Shown piece by piece: positions 39,101 to 48,546 of a stretch of 64,000 bases of DNA; positions within the stretch are counted from its first letter, which is position 1; each line of letters begins with the position of its first letter. The notes below the pieces were generated by a model that saw nothing but the letters and a program-made list of their open reading frames with translations, had not been told where the DNA came from and made no database searches. Source of the stretch: Deltaproteobacteria bacterium (GTDB taxonomy: Bacteria > Myxococcota_A > Polyangia > Polyangiales > Polyangiaceae); contig VGRJ01000001.1 of the NCBI GenBank assembly GCA_016875405.1, forward strand, positions 62,001-126,000. The letters are read 5' to 3'. The translations under genes were made by a program, and so were the position numbers.

Positions 39101-41532
39101 TCGTCGACGTCGCTGGTCGCCTCGAGCAAAATTCCGTGAAGGCCCGGCAGGCGCGACCACTTGGAGTCCGCCTCGTAGATGGGCAAGAGGGCACGCGCGG
39201 CGTCGATGTTCTTCGGCTGTGCCGCGAGGACACGCTCGAAGGAGCGTGCGGCCCGCTCGGGCGCGGAGAGCTGACTCTCGTAGATGCGCGCGGCGCGGAA
39301 CGACAGCGCCACCTTGTCGGGCTGGGCCTCGGTGCGATCGGCCGTCGTCGAGAGGAAGTCCGCAAGCCCCTCGTAGTCGTCCTGCGAGCCGTAGAGCTCT
39401 TCGAGGCCGTCCCAGTCGCGCGCCTCGACCAAGGCCTGGCGGAGCACGCGGAGGGCGCGGGTGTGTCCCGGCGAGAGGTCGAGCACCCGTCGCCAGGTTC
39501 GCAGCGACGCAGGGAAATCGTTCATCTTCTCGGCCTGGAAAGCGCCGAGCTTCTGCAAGAGCACGACCTTCTTCTCGGCGTCGCTCTCGGCGATGCGCGC
39601 CTCGAGGACAAACGCGGATGTCGCGAAGTCCTTCTGCCGCTCCGCTTGCTTCTCGAGCGCGTCGAGCACGCCTTCGGCTTCGGGAGCCTCCTCGAGGATC
39701 GTCTTCCACAGACGGATCGACTCTTCGCCCTTGTCGAGGCGCTCAGCCGCGAGCTTCGCCATCTCGCGCAAGATTCGGATGCGCTCGTCGCCGGTGGCCG
39801 CCTCGAGCTGCTTCTCGTAGAGCTCGTAGAGCTTCGGCCAAGTGCGGCGCTTCTGATAGAGGTCGACGAGCTGCTCGCGGGCCTCGGCGTCGTCGCCGGT
39901 GGACTCGAGCAACGCCTCGTAGGCGGCGATGGCGTTCTGGACATTCGAGAATTGCTCGAGCCACCGACGCGCAACGGCGCGCAGCAGCTCGATGCGTTCG
40001 CTCGGATCCGCGGTGATGTCAGCGAGCTTCTGCTGCGCCCCGAGGAGATCACGCCAGCGGCTTAGCGTCTCGTAGACCTTGATGACGTCGCGCACCGCCT
40101 CGACGTCGCGCTCGTCGATCTGGAGGATCTGCGTGAGCACGGTGAGGAGCGCGGTGTCGCTCTTCATGCGATCGCGGTAGAGTTCGGCCATCTGCCGAAG
40201 CACCGCGATGCGGCCTGCGGCGTCCTCCTTGGGCAAGCGCTGGAGGTCCTGACGCAACAAGTCGACGAGCGCGTGGTAGGCCTCGGTCTGGAGGTAGAGC
40301 TTCTTCAGCTTCTCGCGCGCATCTTCGTCGTTCGGGTCGGTTCGAAGCGCAGCCTTGTACTGATCGATGGCGCGCTTCGAGTTGTCCTGACTCTCCGCGA
40401 GCGCGGCGATTTCATCGGTCAGCTTGCGCTTCCACTCGTCGTCGGTCGAAGCCCGTTGGGCGTCGGTGAGCACGGCGATGAGGCGCCCCGCGTCTCCTTT
40501 GGACGAGTAGCGCTCGCGGAAGAATCGCAGCATCCCGAGGTGTGCGGGCTCACCCTTGCGGACCTTCTCGAAGTAGGGCTCCGCGGCTTCGGGGTTGCCG
40601 AGTGCCTGCCAGTGCAGCATCGCGATCTGCACCCAGATGGCGAACTCCTCGGCTTGCTTCACGGTCCCGCTCGAGAGCATGCGCTCGTAGACCGCGACGA
40701 GCGGCTGCCAGGACTCGTTCTGCGTGTAGTGCTCGCGGAGCCAGTCGACCGCGATCGCGTTCCCGGGCTCGAGCTCGATCACCTTCTCGTGGGCTCGGAT
40801 CGACCCCTCGGCGTCGTCGAGGCGCGTCCGATGGATTTGGGCGGCGTGCGCCGCAGTCGCGATCTTGTCGGCGCGCGTCGGCAGGACGTCTGCCAGCCGA
40901 CCGAGGGCCCGCGCGGCGTCGTCCCAGCGCTCGAGCTCCTCGTAGACGACCGCCGCGAGCGCGCGCGCGCGTCGGTTGTCCCCGTCGCCGGCCAGGGCGC
41001 GCTCGAGGAAGTCTGCGACGCGCTTCACGTTGGTTTCGATGCGGGGTGCGTGACGCAAGGTGGTGTCGGCGGCAGCCACGAGGAACCGCGCGCGACGACC
41101 GTCGTCGTCGGCTTCGGTCGCGTCGAGCATCAGTTGCTCGACCGTCGCTTCCCAGGTCTCGCGTTGGGCGAGGATGTCCGCGATCGCGGCCTTCGCGCTC
41201 GCGTCGTCGGGGCGCGCGTCGAGGGCGCTGCGATAGGCAACGAGCGCGTCGTCGTCACGGTAGAGCTCTTCGTGAAAGATCCGCGCGCGTTGGAGCTGCT
41301 TCGAGGCGACCTGCGCGTCGCCTTGGACGACCTTGAGCTCGAACTCGAGGAGCTTCGTCGCAGCCACCCAGGAGCGCTGCTTCTCGAGCTCGAGCCGTGA
41401 GCGCTCGAGCTCCCGCACGACGGCGTCTCCCTCACCTTCGGCCACCGCCTCCTCGATCTGCGACCAAGCAGCAGAATCGTTGGGGTCCGAGATCAGTGCA
41501 ACGAGGGCGGTACGCAGCGTATCGAGGCTCAT
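30196..41532 (-). CDS. Giant TPR protein, about 3,778 residues
   Basis: One uninterrupted frame of 11.3 kb. I start at the ATG at 41532 (MSLDTLRTALVALI) because GGAG lies 5 bases upstream; a GTG six bases earlier is also in frame. No signal peptide or transmembrane segment is seen, so the protein is probably cytoplasmic. It consists almost wholly of TPR-like helical pairs. The unit reads roughly LxxLYxxxxxWxxLxxxYE, then ERIxLLRxxAxLxxxxLxDxxxAIxxYxxxLxxxPxDxxA; three successive units from about residue 413 measure 74, 72 and about 73 residues, so about fifty could fit. The end is a canonical TPR (AIHNLERALAAEPDLAVADEL). Rich in Asp and Glu. No catalytic domain was recognised. Likely a scaffold; partners unknown. 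Divergent from acs. Confidence 0.9.
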   Translation of the reverse strand: MSLDTLRTALVALISDPNDSAAWSQIEEAVAEGEGDAVVRELERSRLELEKQRSWVAATKLLEFELKVVQGDAQVASKQLQRARIFHEELYRDDDALVAYRSALDARPDDASAKAAIADILAQRETWEATVEQLMLDATEADDDGRRARFLVAAADTTLRHAPRIETNVKRVADFLERALAGDGDNRRARALAAVVYEELERWDDAARALGRLADVLPTRADKIATAAHAAQIHRTRLDDAEGSIRAHEKVIELEPGNAIAVDWLREHYTQNESWQPLVAVYERMLSSGTVKQAEEFAIWVQIAMLHWQALGNPEAAEPYFEKVRKGEPAHLGMLRFFRERYSSKGDAGRLIAVLTDAQRASTDDEWKRKLTDEIAALAESQDNSKRAIDQYKAALRTDPNDEDAREKLKKLYLQTEAYHALVDLLRQDLQRLPKEDAAGRIAVLRQMAELYRDRMKSDTALLTVLTQILQIDERDVEAVRDVIKVYETLSRWRDLLGAQQKLADITADPSERIELLRAVARRWLEQFSNVQNAIAAYEALLESTGDDAEAREQLVDLYQKRRTWPKLYELYEKQLEAATGDERIRILREMAKLAAERLDKGEESIRLWKTILEEAPEAEGVLDALEKQAERQKDFATSAFVLEARIAESDAEKKVVLLQKLGAFQAEKMNDFPASLRTWRRVLDLSPGHTRALRVLRQALVEARDWDGLEELYGSQDDYEGLADFLSTTADRTEAQPDKVALSFRAARIYESQLSAPERAARSFERVLAAQPKNIDAARALLPIYEADSKWSRLPGLHGILLEATSDVDEKIAILEKMASIAGGQLANKNAALQYARQAYELRRDEAGLERLREWSQLSGDWSSFVEVLKAKLGEAGLSIAASREVEAKLADVYATHLGKTDDAVAIYRKLVDADPADTETVATFEQLLRSNARKEDLRWLFEIKASRFQGYAQIEALEEWAQVEQDVFGEPERAVDLLERVFALDASRTGSLAELTRLLAAAGKFKRAAEVMQAHRDAEVGDARVRLETALAALYLERLDAPVEAFDACVRALEIDAEYGRAIALLETLAGPLPKGLEPKPGAVRARAASVLEEYHGRKGNAGDRARVLRVLLEHEDQADRRLELFRSLAEALETELEDRGAALDVVLSALAEAPAELSLWDSASRLAGLSGRTKDLANAYARTVGEGAKRAPELERDLRIDLCDRAATLHEEHLSDPEGAAPYLQVVLDLDPKHDGAFSRLKAILTGAERWSDLEGLYLRAIETAEDDLTKVEHLHQVALLAEELMSDDGRAIGYFERIAGLDPLHSEATESLDRLYVRNERFTELAALLERSLETASEEDAVTLRIRLVDLYLHALKQTARVMAHLSAVLEGHHDHSEARELAEECLAVEELRQPAALLLDGVYDARGEIRDLVRILGVRLEAELSDDDRRELLRRVATLRDERLRDDPGAFAALRRLVPLEPEDASVRERFLQIGQRTGSYAEVADGLTEAAKRCQSAQARGEILMAAAQVCERDLEDDVRAEGLLKEALEIDPADPELVIPAARALAAIYAKRGDHANLVVVLGIEVKLVDEADERARLFERIATLYEEALSDRANAIVSWNARLADEPTDLVALLSLERLYGDSEEWRNLIDALRRIEQATDHPQERKRCMVKCAEVLGDRLDEVADAIAAWRAVQDDFGPEPLVLDPLARLQEKAGRFEELAEVLETWITLAADATDLQVRLGDVRRARLADPSGAMASYRTVLERDPTNAPARAGLESLLGHEVAEVRREAAQTLAPIFRADGNAEALLRVLDIEVAATEEPSERLEILERALNTAEDVLDDSSRAFDYAARGVREAAGEMNLAHWIANAERLADNTKRHADLLELFEAVLGQILDSEVQQSTRLRAAELARAQLGDDRRAIGHYRAALDAVSDDATALLALEELYAAVADDAALLGILVQRAEQAQDDARVALLLRAGALQAGPLSDKGAAIRTYEDVLEIILDPEAVAALDGLYRTEQKFDSLVSLFERQIDSAKGKAIADLRVKLTAVLVTHQKDLARALDELDAALELEPLHSGAVEALEALLETVTDSEQKAHVARALEPVYRTTANWERLKVALEARVDTCDDPGERGLLLQKLAQHYEEQLEDYGMALETVARLLREEPSDERIWDKIESLGRLIGTGAEERVAEIFDSALAGVSSDDGKTAQLSERTGELFAMAGRNVDALSWYRRAFEFSPESEPLFVAIDSLLVALERKEERVAHYLRGVDSAVEPEKRVAYYHVIASLQRDLGRDDDAMSALRDLLDFAPEDDAALDTLTELYKAAGKHDDLAELYERRAEMHHAPEAAAVYRLELARLFAGRPADRDRALEQLQLIVESLPDHSEAVAELEKMLDDASRKETVVDILRGLHERNDDWQSLIALSEHRLALADNPLDQAAIHVETARLVEKRGGDAAAAFEIVLRAFDLVPDSEEILAELERLAEATSAWEKVASAYEAAAARLDEALIKASLLSSVANICDQRLDDPRRSLAALAQVSTLDPADEAAVARMDELCVLLGDWDTLTRVLAARAELVDHVDEKAQIFERLGEVHQDMLGDEESAIVVLEKAVDLDNQSLFAFDRLIWLYGSRDQGRLVALVEQRIDATTDDDDRRLELSIYAAEIYERELERPSDAIRMFELARDILHTDPGVLAGLERLYRGAERWNDLLDNLTTQADLADELSERAALRNRLGDLCLQAFAQTTDALEHYRAVIEEVPEDGHALKALHQLARDHEDLRFEITVLLEPIYASMGRFWELIDLLELRVTAHHESVERATTLIQIALIQEEQLDALDRARDSRLRALVEIHADGATADESHHEEIERLCEATGDFVAYADTLQKLGPEVYDATTQSELYARLARIAESQLEDKPRAIEAYRKAADQADEPGVYLEALDRLYSETSDFERLAAVLERRLESEGDAGAMAELHHRLGDVRHGHFRDARGAIEQYERALEVDPEHAGARARLEELSGDPALFDTVAEVLDGLYRRLGDGDARVNLRNKRIDFTESATERLRLRLDLAQMLEDEGADPDAAQRIVEYALPDGPTDEELLERLERLAGLNGSGEAGAEAWRRAGEAVMNAIEATRGSEGSAGVRPDIARDVYLRIATWFEDNVEDPSHAERALAAALAEDPTAGEALVRLEALQRAYGRDRDLVETLRKLADLVDSGAASTDREASDLRREAKALAEESLADASLTEAILRDMLKAYDSDDWALAELSLVCAAKADHAERFTLMKRRLELASESDVLRVLRHETALVAEDDLDDAASAIVLLEQAFDDDSSDAAAAAALRRLYLKDGRHEDLLRLLERLVDCEENLEHRAELRMEAATISQIELGAPSEAIGQLQAILEEIPGHIGAVELLSELLEKTGRDEELVELLERQVDVAREQGDPDGELSLRLRLAEICDTRLGDANRAIDGNLAVLDLDPSYRPAREALARLYEKQGRTSDAAETLERLLDGAPLADVTRLALRARDLYESDEAAGVRVLEGAAATPDLSAADLKSIREALEALYLKLERLEALADLVARRADEGEDDAERVLLYRRAAGIQAAKRQDHVAAAGLLERALELQSDNRDIMLELADSFTAAGIPDEAIGMLQKVVEAFGGKRSKDLAEIHLRLASAQQARGDVGAALAELEAARRLDPSNLKVSADLGELSLDLYETTTDEEAKAEHLRRADGAFKALLLQRLDDAGAVRKAAVFFGMARVLVAMNDPKKAIHNLERALAAEPDLAVADELLTKLKASE

Positions 41533-41749
41533 GCTCACTCCGGCTTGAAACGGCCATGACCCCGCGTTCCCCCGAGAAATTTCACGGGTGGGTGCGGGAT
41601 GGACCCGGCATTAAACCTGCCCTCCGAGAGGGTTGCAACGGGGTCCCGGGCTCTCATGATCCGGGTCGATGCCGAACGGGCCGAAGCCCCTGTCGGACGC
41701 ACTCGAGACGCTATCGAAGGGCGCTCGTTCGGGGTTAAATCGCGCCCCG
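41533..41749. other. Divergent intergenic region between giant TPR gene and acs
   Basis: This 217-base stretch must hold promoters for both genes. A small hairpin (CCCTC-CGA-GAGGG) lies at 41620-41632. I looked for sigma-70 or sigma-54 boxes and found none convincing. In-frame starts for acs at 41669 would occupy the right part. Confidence 0.4.
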
Positions 41750-43744
<1,995 letters not shown>

Positions 43745-43777
43745 CCGCCGTTCGACCTCGCGCTAGCCTCCGCGGGC

Positions 43778-44854
43778 ATGCGTCGGGGGTTCAACGTCCA
43801 CCGCGTTGGGGCGTCGTTCGTCCTCGCGTCCTCGCTCCTCGCGACGGCGGCGAGCGCCGCGGACCCCTGTCCACCGCACCCGGCCTCCACGGCACCTGAG
43901 GACCTCACCACGGCGCGCAAGCACATGGCGGCGGGCGTGGCCTTCATGCAGGACCCGGAGGGTGCTCGCTGCGAGGAAGCCTACCCACAGTTCGCTAAGG
44001 CCTACGAGCTCTCAGGCTCGCTCAATGCCCTCCAGAACATGGCGATCTGCGCGGCGAAGCTCGAGCTCGACGGCGAAGCGATCGCCTGCTTCGAGCGCTA
44101 CCTCGAGCGCAAAGGCGCCGACATCGCGGCCGAGGACAAACAACAGGTCGAGAACGATCTGCGAGGGCTGAAGGCCGCGATCGCTCACGTCACGTTCAGC
44201 TCCGATCTCCCGGGGGTCACCATCCAAGACACGCGCACCCCACGCCGCGGCCCCGAGGTGCGCAACACCTACAAGCTAGGCTCGACCAAGCTGCGCCTCG
44301 GGGTCCACCCCGGAGACCACTCCTTCGTGGCGCAGGCGAAAGGGCACCCGGATCAGAAGTGGACCATCGAATTGAAGAGCGGCGACAAGCTCTCGAAGGA
44401 GTTCCTCTTCGACGTGGGCAAGCCGGTCACCGCGGAGGGCTTCACCGAGTCCGACGCCGGGCGTCGAAGGGCCGCGCTCAGCTACACGAGCGAGCCCGCG
44501 ACGAATCATGGACTCCCGGCATCGTTCTGGGTCGCAGGGAGCCTCACCCTCGCCGCGGCGACCGGGTGGGCGGTGACGGGTGCGCTCGCGCTCAAGCGAG
44601 GCTCCGAGTACGAGGCGACGAATACCCTCTCGAACGCCGTGGCGGGTGTCGACCTTGCGCGCGAGCACGATGACGTCAAGGCGCTGAACCTGAGCGCCGA
44701 CGTGCTCATGGGTGTGACGTTGGCCGGCGCAGTCACGACCGTCGTCCTCGGGCTCACGAGCTCGAGCGTGGAGCCGTCCTCGAGCGCCCACCTGACGCTC
44801 CTTCCCGTCTGGACGGAGCGCGCGGTCGGAGCGTCGCTCGTCGGACAATTCTGA
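43778..44854 (+). CDS. Secreted TPR/PEGA-like membrane protein
   Basis: A 358-residue protein with signal peptide (GASFVLASSLLATAASAAD). A short TPR-like region follows (CEEAYPQFAKAYELSGSLNA; AIACFERYLERKGADIAAED), then a beta-rich PEGA-like domain (about 140-220: VTFSSDLPGVTIQD, KLRLGVHPGDHSFVAQAKGH), then two hydrophobic segments (FWVAGSLTLAAATGWAVTGA; LMGVTLAGAVTTVVLGL). This layout recurs in myxobacteria near Ser/Thr kinases. The kinase gene begins 13 bases downstream, so they probably form an operon. Confidence 0.76.
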   Translation: MRRGFNVHRVGASFVLASSLLATAASAADPCPPHPASTAPEDLTTARKHMAAGVAFMQDPEGARCEEAYPQFAKAYELSGSLNALQNMAICAAKLELDGEAIACFERYLERKGADIAAEDKQQVENDLRGLKAAIAHVTFSSDLPGVTIQDTRTPRRGPEVRNTYKLGSTKLRLGVHPGDHSFVAQAKGHPDQKWTIELKSGDKLSKEFLFDVGKPVTAEGFTESDAGRRRAALSYTSEPATNHGLPASFWVAGSLTLAAATGWAVTGALALKRGSEYEATNTLSNAVAGVDLAREHDDVKALNLSADVLMGVTLAGAVTTVVLGLTSSSVEPSSSAHLTLLPVWTERAVGASLVGQF

Positions 44855-44867
44855 GCGAGGACGTCGC

Positions 44868-46130
44868 GTGACCATTGAAGAAGGGACGCTCGTCGCGCAG
44901 CGCTTTCGGGTGCTCGGGCTGCTCGGCAAGGGCGGCATGGGCGAGGTCTTCGCTGCCGAGAACACCCGCACCGGGCGGCGAGTCGCGCTCAAGGTCCTGC
45001 GACCAGAGTCGAAGGACAAGCAGACGGCCGTCGAGCGCTTCCGTCGCGAAGCACGGGCGGCAGGGGCTATCCGCAGCGAGTTCGTCACCGAGGTCTACGA
45101 CGTCGAGGAAGACGCCGAGCATGGGATCGTGCTCGTGTTCGAGCTGCTCGAAGGGGAGTCGCTCGTCGATCGGCTGAAGCGTACGGGGCCGATGCCGCTG
45201 GTCGAGCTGTGGGGGGTCGTCGAGGCGGTCTGGGTGGGGCTCGCGGACGCGCACGCCGCGGGCATCATCCACCGAGACCTCAAGCCGTCGAACGTCTTCC
45301 TCCTCACGAAGACGTCGCCCGCGCGCGTCAAGCTCCTCGACTTCGGCATCTCGAAGCTGCCGAAAGCGATCACCACCGATAGCCTGACGCAAGTCGGGCA
45401 GAGCCTCGGAACCTTCTCGTTCATGCCGCCGGAGCAAATCGGGCGCGCCAAGACGGTCGATCACCGCGCAGACATCTACGCCTGCACCACGCTGATCTAC
45501 CAGGCGCTGACGGGCAAGCTCCCGTACCTCGCGAAGAACGCCGTAGTGATGATGGAGCTGAAGTTGCGACAGGATCCGCTGACGCTCGCTGACGCGGTCG
45601 GCGCGCCGGTCGATCCACGGCTCGAGGCCTTTGTCGCGCGGGGCCTCGCGCGCGACCCGGACACTCGCTTCCAGACGGCGAACGAAGCTCTCGTCCAGTG
45701 GCAAACGCTGCGCCCATCCGACGCCGTGTCGTTCGTCGCGTCGGCGAGCCAAAACAGAGGCTCGGCGGCGATGACGGAGCCTACCCCGAGCGAGGAGAAC
45801 TCGCAGACGGATGCGGGCACCCGACGACGCTCGCTCCCCGACTCGACTCAGGCGATGCCGGTGCTCGTCGAACCGCGGCCGTTGCAGCGCCCCGACGAGG
45901 ATGTCTCGACCCTTCAGCGCCCATCGACCGCGATGTCCATCACGCCGCAATCCGCGCCGTTCGCGGCCCCGGCGCCGGCGCCACGCGCGCCGGAGACCTC
46001 TCGCCCCGCCCTTCCCTCGACGAGCGCACCTGAGCGGCGCCAGTCGCTCGTAACGATGGCCGCAGCAGCGGTCGCGCTGATGCTCCTCGGGTTCGGGATC
46101 GTCGCGCTCGCGCTCCGCTTCCTGCGCTGA
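44868..46130 (+). CDS. Tail-anchored Ser/Thr protein kinase
   Basis: A 420-residue Hanks-type kinase starting at a GTG (44868). Gly-rich loop LLGKGGMGEVF (about 18-28), VALK Lys42, catalytic loop IIHRDLKPSN (D137, K139, N142), DFG at 158-160, activation segment with GTFSFMPPEQIG, and RADIYACTTLIYQ. A Pro/Ser/Ala-rich linker (about 285-385) leads to one C-terminal transmembrane helix (MAAAAVALMLLGFGIVALAL) with only a few residues beyond, so there is no extracellular sensor domain. It likely signals from the inner face of the membrane, possibly with the upstream PEGA-like partner. Confidence 0.95.
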   Translation: MTIEEGTLVAQRFRVLGLLGKGGMGEVFAAENTRTGRRVALKVLRPESKDKQTAVERFRREARAAGAIRSEFVTEVYDVEEDAEHGIVLVFELLEGESLVDRLKRTGPMPLVELWGVVEAVWVGLADAHAAGIIHRDLKPSNVFLLTKTSPARVKLLDFGISKLPKAITTDSLTQVGQSLGTFSFMPPEQIGRAKTVDHRADIYACTTLIYQALTGKLPYLAKNAVVMMELKLRQDPLTLADAVGAPVDPRLEAFVARGLARDPDTRFQTANEALVQWQTLRPSDAVSFVASASQNRGSAAMTEPTPSEENSQTDAGTRRRSLPDSTQAMPVLVEPRPLQRPDEDVSTLQRPSTAMSITPQSAPFAAPAPAPRAPETSRPALPSTSAPERRQSLVTMAAAAVALMLLGFGIVALALRFLR

Positions 46131-46198
46131 GTTGTCGGCGGCGCTTGCATCGGGCTCGCGGGCGAGACTAGGTTTCCGACGAAGCTGGGGAATATCGC

Positions 46199-46477
46199 GT
46201 GGGTCTCAAGCAAATTCACCTGCGGATCTACGGGCGCGTGCAGGGCGTCTACTACCGTGCGTCGGCGCAACGAGAAGCCAAGCGCCTCGGGCTCACCGGC
46301 TGGGTGAAGAACCGGAAGGACCTGTCGGTCGAGCTCGTCGCCGAAGGCGAAGAGACCGGCATCAAGGACCTGGTCGCCTGGGCCCACCATGGCCCAGGAG
46401 CCGCGCGCGTGGAGCGTGTCGACGTTCGTTGGCGAAGCTTCATCGGCGATTTCTTCGACTTCCGCATCCTCGAGTGA
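46199..46477 (+). CDS. acyP: Acylphosphatase
   Basis: A 92-residue enzyme hydrolysing acyl-phosphates. Starts at a GTG (46199, reads GLKQIHLR). The phosphate-binding GRVQGVYYR (R20) and the catalytic Asn38 in GWVKNRKD are intact; the usual NxxDG has Leu in place of Gly here. The fold-closing VERVDVRW strand is present. Its 3' end overlaps an open frame of the next gene, whose true start is 46560. Confidence 0.93.
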   Translation: MGLKQIHLRIYGRVQGVYYRASAQREAKRLGLTGWVKNRKDLSVELVAEGEETGIKDLVAWAHHGPGAARVERVDVRWRSFIGDFFDFRILE

Positions 46478-46559
46478 CTCCTCGCCGGCGTCGATCGACG
46501 CCAGCGACTACTTGATGATCGTCAATCCGAAGCGCTGCGAACGAGCGACGGACCACGAC

Positions 46560-48407
46560 ATGCGACGGCCCCTCTGGCTCCTGCTGCTCTCGCTGACGCA
46601 CGCGGTCCCGGCGAGTGCCGACTCGCCAGCGGCGGCGGTCGAGATCCCGCTGCCCGAGCTCCCACCGCTCCCGGCGCTCGAGCATCCGTCTCCGTCGCCC
46701 GCCGCGGTACAAGCGCTCGATGCGCGTCTGGAGCAGCTGCTCGCCCTTCACGTCAAGCATCCGCTCGAGCCACGGGTCGACCTCGGGTTCCTCTCGTCCG
46801 AGCTCGACGAGGAGTCGGTCCTGGCGATCGCGCAGCGCCTCGAGCAGCTGCGCCGCGGGCTCGATGGTCGCGCGGCCACGGGGCTGCTCGAGCGGGCGCG
46901 GAAGGAAGGCGCGAAGTCCCTCGATCGCCGAAGGAAGGGCCGCAAGACCGCCGAGAAGACCGAGGGCGGAGGGCAAGACGCTGGAAAGAGAGAGCCGCCG
47001 CCCGCCACGAGTGACGAGGGCACGAGCGAGGGAGATGGGGATTGGCTCCAGTTCGCGCTCGCCCTCGATCGAGGCGACGACCCCGCGTGGCGCGATCTCG
47101 TGCACCTCTACGGGATGCTTCGGATGCTCGAGGCGCTCGGGACGACCGCCGCGGTCCGGGAGCTCGTGAACGCCTACAGCTACTTCGGCGAGCTCGTCCG
47201 CATCGATCTGCAGCGCACCCTCTTGCGGCTCAAAGACAAGGCCGTCCCAGCGCTGATCGAGGCGCGCGAGCACGACGCCAAGAAGGTCCGCGACTGGTCA
47301 CGGCGCACGCTCGAGGGAATGGGCCGAGCGATCCCGGGCGAAGCGATCGCGACCACCGACCCGGCCGTCCTCGCCGACGTGCTCCTCGCCTTCGGCCGCG
47401 TCAAAGACATCGACGCCACGAGGGTGATCCTGAGCTTCGTCGCGAGCGAGCGAGTCCACCTTCGGCGAGCTGCGCGCCAAGCGGTAGGAGCGCTCGGCGA
47501 CGCCGCGGTATGGCATCTGAAGGACGCGTACGAGAGCGTCACCGGCGACAAGCCGCCACGCGCGTGGGATCACCGAAGGCTCGCTCAAGAGCTCTTTCGC
47601 GTTCACGACCGTTCGCGCGCGACCGCCGTCTTCGAGCTGATGGCGCAGGGCCTCGAGCTCGCGAGGAAGGGCAGCACCGCCGAAGCCATTGCGGCCTACG
47701 ACCAGGTCCTCGCGCGCGCCCCGCTGTTCGAGCGCCGCAAAGAGATGGCGCCGACCTACGTCGCGCACGCGACCGCCCTCGAGTCCTCCGACGAGCACGC
47801 AGAGGCTCTCGTGGCGCTCCGCAAGGCGCTTCGTCTCGACCTCGACTCGCCCGACCGAGTGCGCATCGAAGCGCGCATCGCGTACCTCGAGGGGCGCATG
47901 CTCGCCGACAAGGGGACGCCGGATCTCTTCATCCTTCGGCGCGCCGTCGAGCTCGACCCGAACAACCGCGACGCACGCGAGCTCTTGAAGACCCTCGAGG
48001 AGCGCGCAGCCCACGTCGAACGAGCGACGAAGCGCTACGTCGCGGCCGGGGCGATCGGACTCTTCGCTGCGATGGCGATGGTCTGGCTGGCCCGCCGCCG
48101 GCCGAGCGCGTCTTCGAAGGGCATGACCAAGCCCCCATCGCCGGCCCCTGCACCAGAGGACTCCGGCGCGCTGCGGCACTCAGCGGCCATTGAGCCCGCG
48201 CATCACGATGCGTCGAGGCTGACGACGGTTGAGCTGAGCGAGGGCACTCGACCGAGCGAGGACGAGCGTCCCACGATCGCCGAGGGCTCGCCCTCGTTGG
48301 ATGCCGCGGAGGCCGTCGCCGAGGCCGCGACGAGCCTGCTTCCGGAAGCCGCGGTCGAGGCGCCGAGCTCCCCTCGAGATCCGAGCGAACCGGCCTCAGG
48401 TCGCTGA
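46560..48407 (+). CDS. Membrane protein with HEAT/TPR-like repeats, function unknown
   Basis: The frame is open from 46389, but the ATG at 46560 starts a good signal peptide (RRPLWLLLLSLTHAVPASAD), giving 615 residues. A charged, low-complexity stretch (about 125-165, Lys/Arg/Glu-rich) precedes HEAT-like helices (LIEAREHDAKKVRDWSRRTL; RAARQAVGALGDAAVWHLKD) and TPR-like repeats (LARKGSTAEAIAAYDQVLAR). One transmembrane helix (YVAAGAIGLFAAMAMVWLA, about 533-551) is followed by an acidic cytoplasmic tail. Family not recognised. It ends at a strong hairpin. Confidence 0.7.
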   Translation: MRRPLWLLLLSLTHAVPASADSPAAAVEIPLPELPPLPALEHPSPSPAAVQALDARLEQLLALHVKHPLEPRVDLGFLSSELDEESVLAIAQRLEQLRRGLDGRAATGLLERARKEGAKSLDRRRKGRKTAEKTEGGGQDAGKREPPPATSDEGTSEGDGDWLQFALALDRGDDPAWRDLVHLYGMLRMLEALGTTAAVRELVNAYSYFGELVRIDLQRTLLRLKDKAVPALIEAREHDAKKVRDWSRRTLEGMGRAIPGEAIATTDPAVLADVLLAFGRVKDIDATRVILSFVASERVHLRRAARQAVGALGDAAVWHLKDAYESVTGDKPPRAWDHRRLAQELFRVHDRSRATAVFELMAQGLELARKGSTAEAIAAYDQVLARAPLFERRKEMAPTYVAHATALESSDEHAEALVALRKALRLDLDSPDRVRIEARIAYLEGRMLADKGTPDLFILRRAVELDPNNRDARELLKTLEERAAHVERATKRYVAAGAIGLFAAMAMVWLARRRPSASSKGMTKPPSPAPAPEDSGALRHSAAIEPAHHDASRLTTVELSEGTRPSEDERPTIAEGSPSLDAAEAVAEAATSLLPEAAVEAPSSPRDPSEPASGR

Positions 48408-48444
48408 GCCCCTCCTCGGCCACCGACGGAGCGACAAAACGACG

Positions 48445-48484
48445 ACGGGCGGCGACGCCTCTCTCGAGGTCCTTCGCCACCCGT
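48445..48484. terminator. Bidirectional terminator between the HEAT/TPR gene and rplQ
   Basis: ACGGG-C-GGCGA ... TCGCC-A-CCCGT form the two 5-bp outer arms and CCTC/GAGG the inner arm of a long stem-loop. On the plus strand it is followed by GTTTCTT; on the minus strand by CGTCGTTTTGTC. The placement between two converging stops fits a bidirectional intrinsic terminator ending the HEAT/TPR gene and the ribosomal operon. Confidence 0.7.
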
Positions 48485-48546
48485 GTTTCTTGACGGGCCC
48501 AGGTTGCCCCTGCGGGCGCCGCGGACTCGCCGACCCTGCGCCGAGC

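Noticed and set aside
37393-40065. An 890-residue open frame on the plus strand inside the giant TPR gene
   Set aside because: It is antisense to a region with clear TPR sequence; its translation is charged, low in recognisable motifs and arises because GC-rich codons leave few stops on the opposite strand.
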